In this document: in pieces, positions 1 to 10,300 of the stretch
Position numbering within the stretch: position 1 is the stretch's first letter
How the letters are laid out: each line of letters starts with the position of its first letter
From: Heliocidaris erythrogramma
Taxonomy: Eukaryota > Echinodermata > Echinoidea > Camarodonta > Echinometridae
NCBI GenBank assembly: GCA_025617745.1
Contig: CM046873.1
Span: 28,657,410 to 28,721,409 of the forward strand
DNA length: 64,000 nucleotides
Direction: 5' to 3'
Notes under the pieces: generated by a model
What the model was told of the DNA's origin: nothing
Seen by the model: the letters and a program-made list of their open reading frames with translations, nothing else
Database searches by the model: none
Made by a program: the position numbers and the translations under genes

Positions 1-1429
1 TGGGCTGCAGGGACGATTTGCGTGCATGCCCTGAGATTTATACTTTGCGGTTTTATAAGCTTATTTGCTCTCACAGTTAATAATTTAAATTCTAAGAATT
101 CATGAAAGATATTTATATAGGCCATATTAGGTTATATAGCGAGAGAAAAACACACAAACAAAAACAAGTCGCTCCTATCAAGGAGGTACTGGTACCGTCT
201 TGCTATAGGTGGCGGCGTAATCATGCGCCGTACTTAGCTCCCCTTCTCTTTCTTTCTTTCTTTCTCTCTCTCCCTCTCTTTCTCTCTCTCTCCACCCATT
301 TCAAATAATTAATAACAATAATATTTATATACAAAAATAATTGGTTATAAGTTGGATCAAGCTAGTATGCCATGGGAAAATAACTGATGTGTTCGACCAA
401 AATATTATTCCATAAAAATTGCCCTTAGCTTAGATGCAGTAAATTGCGCGTTTGACATAAAATTGTTTTTGTTGTTGTTGTTGTTGTGTTTGGTTTTTTT
501 TTTTGGGGGGGGGGAATATTTTGCTTTGATAATATAGCAGTGCTCATTTGATATCTTTTTTTTTCTAACAAGAGTTATAGACCCAAACAAGGGAGCGATT
601 CTTCAAGTGTTTTGTCAGTGATTTTAACCGACAACTGTTATAAGCTACTGAAATCCTTGCATCTGATTGGCTGAGATGATTTGATTTGATGATTTTAAAA
701 ACCGAATGCAATCTATCAACATATAGGCCTATAGCTCGTTAATACCACACATAAAAAAAAAAATTGTTTTGATTTTTTTTATTTTCATTACTCTGGCAAG
801 AGAGGGGGCTATATATATATCAGAATTAAATTTCCCGGTCTTGTCCTGGATCGCGAGGAAGGAAAACACTTTCTATTTTTGTCATCAAAGGTTTTCATGC
901 TTTATCAACTTTCTCGGGAGATCTAGTCCATCAATTCCTCTAGATAATTCAACCACCTGTATATCTCTTAATTTTCAAGGTAAGACATCCTTTAGTTTGG
1001 TAGATTTGAGTGAGAACATGATGTCTTGTTACTGCAGAGTGGATGAGAATGCATCATTGCCGGTGTACCGTACCACTGCAACACACGTGGATGTGATGTG
1101 TATAAACGGGGGAACTGGCCCGGCTCGCGCACACAATTTTTACACACATCAAATTTGCCGTTCCATTCAAGGTCGGTCGTTCTTGCACTTCGAGGGTTTT
1201 GGAGCCTCAGAATTTCCAATGTCACTTATGATTGTTTGCCTCATCGGCGGTGGTAAGCCAGGTATATTCTCTTCACCATTTTTACCATTATCTTCCACTT
1301 CTTCGATAATTCTTTGTTCGTCTCTTGTTTCCCCCTCCTTCAAATTTACCCCCGGAAACAAGAGATTTCCTGGGTTTTGGATTGTTTTGTTTTTTTCCCC
1401 TCCCGTGTTTGGGATCCATCAACAAAGAG
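1..1429. other. AT-rich flank, no gene recognised
   Basis: No convincing coding exon is seen on either strand. The stretch holds a CT/TTTC-rich microsatellite near 243-293, a G run near 505-514 and AT-rich sequence. An open frame from 769 to 1713 has no recognisable domain and an unprotein-like composition, so it is not called. Confidence 0.5.
243..293. repeat. CT/TTTC microsatellite
   Basis: Uninterrupted pyrimidine stretch of cttt and ct units, directly visible. Confidence 0.85.
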
Positions 1430-1715
1430 ACCCGGTTGGTCCTGCTCGAGCAACCGGCCTCGCTGGGGGGTCTTTGTTCGCGTGCCTGGCACGTGCCATT
1501 CGCGAGCCACTGAGCCTAACAAAGCGATATATGGCCAGGATTTGGGCTTTATTCTCCCCAAATGCTTTGTTCCTATTGGGTAGCACTGGGACCAGAATGG
1601 TCTATAATTTATGCACACTATCCTACTGTGTTGTGGTTGGGCTGAGTGATGTTTTGTTTAGCCTTCTTCATTATTATGGTCTAGCACACAGAACTGGACA
1701 AAGACAGTTTTGAGA
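1430..1715 (+). promoter_or_regulatory. Candidate promoter / 5' UTR exon of the SINHCAF-like gene
   Basis: This is the first GC- and CpG-richer patch upstream of the SINHCAF-like gene and contains gcacgtgcc, cgcgagcc and a cctattggg (inverted CCAAT) motif. It ends in a good splice donor, ttgag then gtaatt at 1716. The coding start exon at 7,242 has its own splice acceptor (cacaacag, ending near 7,211), so a non-coding upstream exon must exist. This patch is the best candidate seen, but no transcript evidence is available. Confidence 0.3.
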
Positions 1716-3527
1716 GGTAATTTTTCTTCCAGTGCCTCACAGTCACAGTTGAAATTTGGCAGCTCTGGATTTAGCTTGGATTTGCTAAAGTACTCCCAGG
1801 ACTTTTACCTCGATTAGGATAGAATAATAAAAGAAGAAACTGTTGCCATTGCCATCATGTGAGTAGTTTTTACCATTTATGTCTTCACTGTATTGTTTTG
1901 CAGCAAATATTTGCCCAGCCCCATGTTAATAAAGGGTGTAAACTCTTTTGACTTTGTTTTTGTTTGACATGTCATGATATTTACTTATTAAGAGGTTATG
2001 GTGTATCTAGTCTAGTCTAGATGTAGATCTTCATGCTAGTTGCTTTGTTTAATTTTACTATTGTCAGTTCAGCTGATCTTGTGTCTTTTATATAACACTG
2101 TCAATGGGATTTGCAGGTAATTATTGTTGTTTTCAAGATGGTTAAATAAACAGAGCAAGAACTAATCACAAAGTCATATTTTCATGCATCCACTGCTTAC
2201 AAAATAATAACTGGATTCTAGCAGTGCCACTGACATTTTATCATTTTTCCTTAAGACCAATGACGTCTAGTTTTCCCCTTTGTTTACGGCTATTATCTGT
2301 AAGATTCAATTGCAATTATTCCATATTATTATGCATTATGTCACATGTGACTGACTGTGACTATCTAATACAGTCTACTCTACATCATTGTATGTGCAAA
2401 TTCAATATTGTCATCATCAACAAATCAAAGCATAAATGATACCATTTATATATATTTAAAATATGCTTGCAGACACTTTAGTAGAATTGTAATTTTCTTC
2501 TCTTTACACTGTATGCAACATTATATCTACAAGTAGTGCTAACGGTTGTACCTGTCTTTAGATCACCCCCCCCCCCCCCCCCCCACCCCCGCAAAAAACA
2601 TCTTTAGCATTGTAAGTAATTGATAACCAATTATAACGTACTGCCTCAGTGTTTCAATATGTCAAATTACATTTTTGAAATCTTGATTCATATTTTAGCT
2701 CCATTGTCATTTCACTATGGTGCATGCAGAACATATGGGCAACCCCTTTGTGTATACATACATGATGCATCTATAGATTTCTTTGTTGCGTGCCATGCCG
2801 TTCCCATTTGATCAAGTCCCCTATGTCACATTTTCTCTCCCGCATGTCACCTTTCAGTTCATGTCCCTCTGATCAATATTTTGACACCCCCCCCCCCCCC
2901 CCTGGCCAGCTATACATAATATGCCACTGTGATGGTACATGCAGGAATCTGCTACATGTACAAAGTCTTTATGTATACCAGTATGACCAGCAGAAATGTA
3001 GAGACACGTACAATGTAGGCTTTAGGTTACTGGGTACAGGGAACTGTAAGCGATTCTAATTCAAGTTATAAATTATTGTAGATGAATTTGACAGTCTGAA
3101 AGTCATTACAGTTTCTGACCCTGGTGTTTTTAAAGATTTCTTTTTTTTTTCTTTCGTTTATTTAAAATGCATACATGTACATGTACATGTAGTTGTAGCA
3201 TGAATTGCAACATAATAATAAATCTCAAAGCCCCCTCCCCCCCCCCCCAAAAAAAATTAAAAAATATATAAATCCAAGTGGAGAGAGATTCAGCTCTTGG
3301 AAGCTCTGAATAAGCTCTGAAAATCTCAAAATGAGCTGTGGAAAATGATTTTAAAAAACATTAATTAAAATTCGTCAAGATATCTAGCTTTTTGCGTCTA
3401 CAGAAAATCCTGTAGAACCTCATGTGAAGAAAAAAAAGGGACAATAGAAATGTAGAATTATCGAGGGAGACACAAGGACATCTGTAATTGTGCCAAAAAG
3501 GGAATAAAGCAATAGTACATACATTGT

Positions 3528-3530
<3 letters not shown>

Positions 3531-3567
<37 letters not shown>
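3531..3567. repeat. (GA)n microsatellite
   Basis: About 18 perfect GA units, directly visible. Confidence 0.95.
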
Positions 3568-3569
<2 letters not shown>

Positions 3570-4543
3570 GGAATTCCTATCTTTCCTATAGATCTTCAAA
3601 CATACACACCATCATCATCAGATAGCAATTATGCTTTGACTGTTTATTATTCCAGAGTAGGATTTGAGTCAGGGAGACGAAAATAGCCCTGCTTGATCTG
3701 CAGATTTGGCCCTCGTTTTAAGGGTGTAATGAAAAACCAATTTCTGCTCTCACTGCAATACGCAATGATACAATCTGTGTGCTTCAGTTCCACAATAGAT
3801 ATATGTCTGTATCAAATTTATCTCAGGACAGAAAAAAATTGACAATAAAGGTTAGATTTACCCCATTTCCCCCCCCCCCCCCCCCCCAATACATTAGAAT
3901 TGCTTCTTCAGTGCAATAGAATTAAGTTCCCAATATTTTGTACCAATTTTTTTCATTTCATGTATTATTTATGTTTTTATACGCTTTCTTGCTCATTTCA
4001 TTATATTTCATGGATAGTTATTTTAAAGATATTTGGAATGAATTAAAAAACAATACCAGTACGGTAGTCAGCAGATTCTTATATCACATACTGACATTTG
4101 TTTAGAAATACACATGTAGATCCTGTACATGCTCTTTTGTAAATCTGATCTACATTCAGTGGGCTTATTGCACATCTAATGAGTATGACATTTTATATAT
4201 TGCAATAAAGAAATTACTTTATTCGTCCAAAAGATGTTCCGTACAGTGGGAGATCTATCCAAAATTTTGAAAAAAGAGTGTTGGGGCTGGGATGAGGGTG
4301 TACAGTACATGCATAAAGTTTATATTGCATGCTTGAGGAGTTTGCCCCAAAATAGATTTGTGGGTGCAAAAATCTTTTCGGCCTGCATGCATGCTAAAGT
4401 TGGTCAAAATAATGCTCTTATATCTCATTTAGAGCTAGGTGGATTGTTTATGGTTAAGTTCGATTGAACCAATGTATATTTCATTTAGCCTGTAGATTGT
4501 ATACATCCCAACCCCCCCCCCCCCCCCCCAACCTTTCCTCACA

Positions 4544-4544
<1 letters not shown>

Positions 4545-4582
<38 letters not shown>

Positions 4583-4995
4583 ACATGGCTTTACTTCCGA
4601 GGACAACGATTGTTCCTCTATTGTTACTCGTCCTCGGACAGTCGACGGAATAAGGCATAAATTCATTGTTCGACGTTCGAGGACTATTGTCCGCCTTCCG
4701 AGGACCATTGTTGTCATGATTTTTTTTTTGTTCTCTGTCCGAAAATGTCCTCGGACATAATGCTAAACAAACGCACACACACACACACACATACACGTTT
4801 ACATGGCTTTACTTCCGAGGACAACTATTGTTCCTCTATTGTTACTCGTCCTCGGACAGTCGACGGAATAAGGCATAAATTCATTGTTCGACGTTCGAGG
4901 ACTATTGTCCGCCTTCCGAGGACCATTGTTGTCATGATTTTTTTTTTGTTCTCTGTTCGAAAATGTCCTCGGACATAATGCTAAACAAACGCACA

Positions 4996-5035
<40 letters not shown>
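4545..5035. repeat. Two 218-bp tandem units embedded in (CA)n tracts
   Basis: The unit beginning acgtttacatggctttact at about 4577 recurs 218 bp later at about 4795 with only a few changes. Each unit is joined to a CA-repeat stretch, and a third CA tract closes the array (about 4997-5035). Inside each unit the motif tccgaggac and its complement gtcctcgga occur several times in both orientations, so each unit can fold into hairpins. Open frames across it are by-products of the repeat. Confidence 0.85.
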
Positions 5036-5037
<2 letters not shown>

Positions 5038-5626
5038 ACCACTCATGCAGAATAAAAGATAATACGATAAAGAGGCATAGATAGGCGTACATTTATACAT
5101 TACATTTTATGCACATGATAAAGCAGGTACACATATATATACATGTGTAAGAAGTCATTAATTATGTTCCAAGATTTTAAAAAAAGTAAGAAGTCATTAA
5201 TTAACTGTGATTGTTCACACTCAATCTGAACGGATGACTCATACGCGATAAGGTCAACCCCATGCTCAGACCCAATGCCTGTACACATATATAGAGCTAG
5301 GGAACGTTCACACTAGGTGACTCATCAATGGCAATCAGTTGATTCAGTGATCTTTGCGCAGGTGATTAACTCAGTTATAATGTGAATCATCTCATGCATA
5401 TGCATGAGGTATAAGTAGATAATCATAATCTATATTCAATTAATTATAGGTGCTCAATATTGGTGCAAATGATGCATGTGCACTTTAATTAAGATGCTCA
5501 ATATCATGTACATGGATTATGTATTAGCTCAAAATCTGATTAGTGTCCTCTAAACCTTGGATTGCAAAGTTATAGGGCCTACGTGTACCATGTGTATGAT
5601 TGTACAATATACATTTTATATTGTAA

Positions 5627-5812
5627 TACAGTGAAACCTGTCTATAAAGACCACTCAAGGGAGACAGTGGTCTTTATGAGCAGGTGGTCTTTATGGACAG
5701 GTTCCTTTAATACACATTTCAATGAGAAACGTGCAAGGGAAACGAAAATTGTGGTCGTTATAGACAGAGCGGTCTTTCTATACAGGTGGTCGCTAAAGCA
5801 GGTTTGACTGTA
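5627..5812. mobile_element. MITE-like element, family 1 (tacagt...actgta ends)
   Basis: About 186 bp with imperfect inverted ends: tacagtgaaacctgtctata on the left and the complement of gctaaagcaggtttgactgta on the right. Internal copies of tggtctttatg are present. A second copy lies at 16,047-16,224. No coding capacity, so a non-autonomous DNA element is the likely class. Confidence 0.7.
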
Positions 5813-6861
5813 GTTGCATACAATAGGTTAATATGCAAAATACACAATGTACAGTGAGTGGATGTGATTATGTTACATGTATGTAAGCTCCATGTAACAG
5901 AAAAAATACATTCCGTAATTTACATGTACCAACTACATGTACCTGTATGAAATTAATTTCACTGGTAAATTTTCATATATGATATGATGAGATTTATAAA
6001 TAAAATGTATGTCATGAATGGATTTTTATTTCTTTTGAAATACATTGACCAAACGATCCATATTTTTTTAAAAAATTTTAAAGTAAGCATGTAATATTTC
6101 AAATGTTATTTAGTGCCAAATTGGGTGGACCCACATTTTTACTGTCAAACCTTTCACCCTTTCATTTCAGTGTGTTTCATGTAAAACTAAAACACTGTTC
6201 ATGGTTCTAATCTTTGTAGAGCCATGTTCCCATTTCATCTTAATCGACTGCTTACAATGTACTGTACATACATGACTCATCTCGCATCACTTTCATCATA
6301 CATGCATACCCTGGTTTCTCATCATTGGAATCCATCCCTCCTCCCAAAGAACAAAATGAGTTGAACTAATTGCATACATGTACATGGAGTATTGTATGTC
6401 ACTATATATGTACAGTACTTCAAATTGGGGTAGTATAGAACTGCACAAACAATGTATTCCATACTCGTTTTTGTCAGGGTAAAAAAAAAAATTACATGTA
6501 CATGTATACATGTATGTTCACTGGAGCTGTTTCGGCTTTCAAAAATTCTGAAAATGAGATTTTCTCCCAGTGGATTTTATGTGTTGATTTTTCAAAAATC
6601 TATTGTAAGTGAGCTTTTGGAGCTTTGCAGAGCTTCTCTCCCATGTAGCTTTGTCACATGAACTATTTTTTTTGTTGAAAGAATGAAATGAGGTAAGGTG
6701 AGATGGAAGATTTGATATAAATATCCTATGATTGTACAGTGTACATGTAAGATGGATTACAATGTAGTCTATATTATCCAGACTCTGGTCTTGAATACAC
6801 TCATGTACATGTATGTACGCCTTCCTCGTTAGTCGAAGTACCCCCTTTCTACACTTCTCAT

Positions 6862-7058
6862 TACTGTAAACGTGGAATATTTTGCGGTGTGGAAATTTTC
6901 GCCTATTTCGCGCGGCATGAAATTAAGGCAAAAATAAAAATACACAAATATTTTTGCCCATGAGCCTAGCGCGTCGGCAAAATTAAAAACATGTGAAATT
7001 CACTGTACTCGGCTGAGCGCGAAAAATTAATCACGTGAAAATTTCCCCTTTTACAGTA
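6862..7058. mobile_element. MITE-like element, family 2 (tactgtaaa...tttacagta ends)
   Basis: The left end reads tactgtaaacgtggaatatt and the right end aaatttccccttttacagta, forming an inverted repeat over roughly 24 bp. The interior is CpG-rich with gcgcgg and gcgcgtcgg. It sits between two near-identical copies of a tcgaagt-cccc-ctac-acttct motif. Confidence 0.65.
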
Positions 7059-7241
7059 TTCGAAGTGCCCCTCTCTACCACTTCTGTTGATTCCTAGAGA
7101 GCTGCATCAGATGCATTCACATTCAGTCATATTCTCCTCTATACCTGTACATTTACATAAATGACTTGTAATCTTCTACATGTATGAACAGTGTACTCAT
7201 CTCCCACAACAGATTGCAGACCTGTGCAAAAATAAGAAGCC

Positions 7242-7329
7242 ATGTTCACATTCCATCGTCCCAAGATCTACCGCAGTGTAGCTGGATGCTGTATCTGCAA
7301 GGCCAAGTCTTCTAGCTCCAGATTCACAG
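7242..7329 (+). CDS. SINHCAF: SINHCAF-like, coding exon 1
   Basis: Starts with the initiator ATG, about 30 bp after the acceptor cacaacag; ends at the donor cacag/gtgagt in phase 1. Encodes the conserved FHRPKIYRSVAGCCICK block and SSSSRFT. Confidence 0.92.
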
Positions 7330-10300
7330 GTGAGTGTGAACAGGAGGGGCAGTGTTATCATTGGGGGGGGGGGGGGGTCTTGTACTTTCCTTTTTTCCCT
7401 CTTCTTTTCATTTTTGTTCTTCATATAATCCACTCCCATTACTGGGTACACAATTTTTTCCCGCTCATCATTCAAATTAAGACACTTACCTTTGCATGCC
7501 ATTTACACCTGTTCCAGAAAAGCCATCTATAAGGTCATGCATTTTTTTTTTGTTAAGGAAATGATTTGTGAATTCCTTCCATGAAAAACTGTCCAATATT
7601 CCTGTACATTTAGTAATGTACAATGTAGTAAATATAACAATTGTCGTACAGTGTAATGTGATTGATTGAACCAGCAGAGTATTTACAGAATAGTGAAAAC
7701 TAGCTGAAAACATGTATGAGATGATATTGTAGTCCAGCTAGAACCCATTGATCATTGTGTGTTGTTATACACTGCACATTTTCTATCAGATTCCCTTGGG
7801 AAGTACATGTAATATCCGTGCTATTGGTGGTATTCTGAGATTTATTTTATTTTGATTTTAGTGAAATAATTTTAATTGTCATAACTTATGGCGCATCATT
7901 GGTTAATTCCCGCGCAAAAGTGGCTGTGTACGCGGAATTCATCTGCGCAAACAGCAGTGAAATGTTGCAATTTGAAATTTGTTATGACAATTAAAATCTT
8001 TTCACTAAAATCAAGATAAAATAAATCTCAGAATACCACCCCATGTTTTTAACATTCATTTATAAAAGTATTGTACTCTGTAAAAATGTAATATTTTTTC
8101 AGTCATCATGAAAAATCGAGACATGACCCCCTTAACACACAAGTTTACCTGTGACTGTGGTATGGCCTTTTCAATGATTCCTATCACACACTTGCCCTAC
8201 TATGTACATGTTCCTATACTACATGTGTACTCATGTTATGAGTCATTCATTTACAACCCGAGTCTAGGGTTAATTTCCTTAATTCATGAATAATGGTGGA
8301 ATGATTCAAAGCTATGATTGCATGAATGAAATATTCCTTGCTGTTACAAACGGTACATGGTATATGAATAATTACAATTTATTCATGGATGTTCTTAATA
8401 TTTCTAGGAGGCATTCTCTTTCATCCTGAAATAATTCTGATGACTGATAGCTCTCAAAACGTTTCTTGTATTTCTTTAATTGTACCAAACTAAGGTTGCT
8501 TCCTTGGAGAGAATACTGGTAAAATTTACAAATAACACTGTGACAGGGTTTTAACTTGTGTTAGTAGAGGTTTTCTTATTTCATTCTCTCTCTCTCTCTC
8601 TTTTAATCTCTCTCTTTTTATCTGTTTATTGTTAAAGCATTAGTTTAAAGCCCATTTATTTATTTTCTTTGGTAATTAAGGCTCCCCAACTTTGATTTGT
8701 GATAACAAATAGTGAGATACCAGTGATATGAGTATATATATGTACATGTATTTAGCAATTTTCATTTCAATATCCTTTTTCTTACAAAGTACTAAAGGCT
8801 ATACTTTTATGCCTCGTCCCAATTTACATTTGGTATATTCTTCTATGCATCTACAGACAGCAAGAAGTATGAAACCGAGTTTAAGGACTGTTTCAACCTG
8901 ATGGAAGGACAGAAGAGAACAGGAGAGATCTGTAATGCCTGTGTTCTACTCATCAAGAGGTGGAAGAAACTCCCCAAGGGAACTGAGAGGAACTGGAACC
9001 ATGTAAGTTTCATCTGTTGTCATGGTTACAGCCTGAAAGTCTGGAGATTTTGACATAGTGGACTTTGTGTGCAGGGGCGGACTGGCCATTGAAATTTTGA
9101 GGAGTTTTCCCCACGGGCTGGTCAATATTTTGGTTAAAGAGGGCCGGTCATACAACAAAAAAGGGCCGGTCAACCAAAAAGAGGGCAAGTCGCTCCAAAA
9201 TTCCCCACTCCAATTTTATTCCCAGTCCGCCCCCATTTGTGTGGTAAATGGTATCTTCACAATCGGTTTCATACATTAAACCTATGATGCCTATTGCCAA
9301 GAGTGAATGGATAGGACAAGAACTGCAATAAACATGGTCAGCTAATTGAACAAGCAAGCCATTTTGAACCCTTTGTTTTTTAGATTGAGCAAGTGGAATA
9401 TATACACTTGTTAGATTTTTACAGTGGTACAACTTGCGTGCTAGTCTTGATTGATACATTCATGTCCATGCACTGCAATTACAATCCCACACCTGTAAAA
9501 AAAAAAACATACAGTGTATGTAAATGCATGAGCATTCGCTGCCACAACTAACTTTACATTTTACTTTCAATGAACAGGTTGTAGATGCCAGGGCAGGTCC
9601 AGGGGGGAAGTCCCAGCTGAGGCAGAAGCTGAAGACCCAGAAGACCACGCCCTCCAATCTCTACTCCAACAACTGCAACAATAACAACAACCCCGGCTCC
9701 GTTGTCTCAGAGCACGGCTGGAGCAGGAGACACAAGAGGAGGAATGCTGAGAGGAAGAAAAGGATGCAGCTCCTGGATGGACTGAGAACAAGGAATCACC
9801 CTGACAGTAAGACTGTCCCCTTTAAATCACTCACTGTACTGTAAAATCAGTAACTTTTATGTGTATGAATCTTTCTCACAAATTTTTCAAGTGGAAAAGA
9901 ATCGCGAAAGTTTCATGTAGGAAAATCATTTATCATAACATAGACTTTTTCCAATTTGCGAAAGTTCCTTGCCGTAAAAACAACTATCATTAACAACTTG
10001 TGAAAATTTTATTTTTGCAGAAAGTTCTAGTTTCTCAATATTGTCCAGTCCCATGGATAGGATGTTAAAGCCCATGTAAACATTTTTATAAACTGCAAAA
10101 GCGTTTCAGTTTCTTTTCAAAAGTTAATATATGTAATATAGTTAGACACTCAATATTCTAAGATAATACAGAAATTTTTTTTTTCATTCGGCAAGAGAGA
10201 AATGAACTAATGAGAGGTGACAAGCCAGAATTATTTTTGTAATCTAATTTGTGTTATTGTTTCTACAGTATATCAGAACTCTGTAAACAAGAACACATTT

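Larger units (their letters stand above)
1716..7211. other. Long presumed 5' intron / upstream region, repeat-rich
   Basis: No coding exon recognised. It contains C runs (about 2566-2584, 2886-2902, 3235-3248, 3871-3887, 4512-4529), a GA microsatellite, the 218-bp tandem unit, two MITE-like elements and many tacatgta motifs. If the 5' exon near 1.7 kb is real, this is intron 1 of the SINHCAF-like gene. Confidence 0.45.

Noticed and set aside
769-1713. 314-codon open frame on the + strand
   Set aside because: No domain, low-complexity hydrophobic composition and overlap with the candidate promoter/5' UTR region. Long open frames arise by chance here, and no splice-consistent partner was found.
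4464-4978. Open frames on both strands with near-identical peptides
   Set aside because: They are translations of the 218-bp tandem repeat and CA tracts, not genes.
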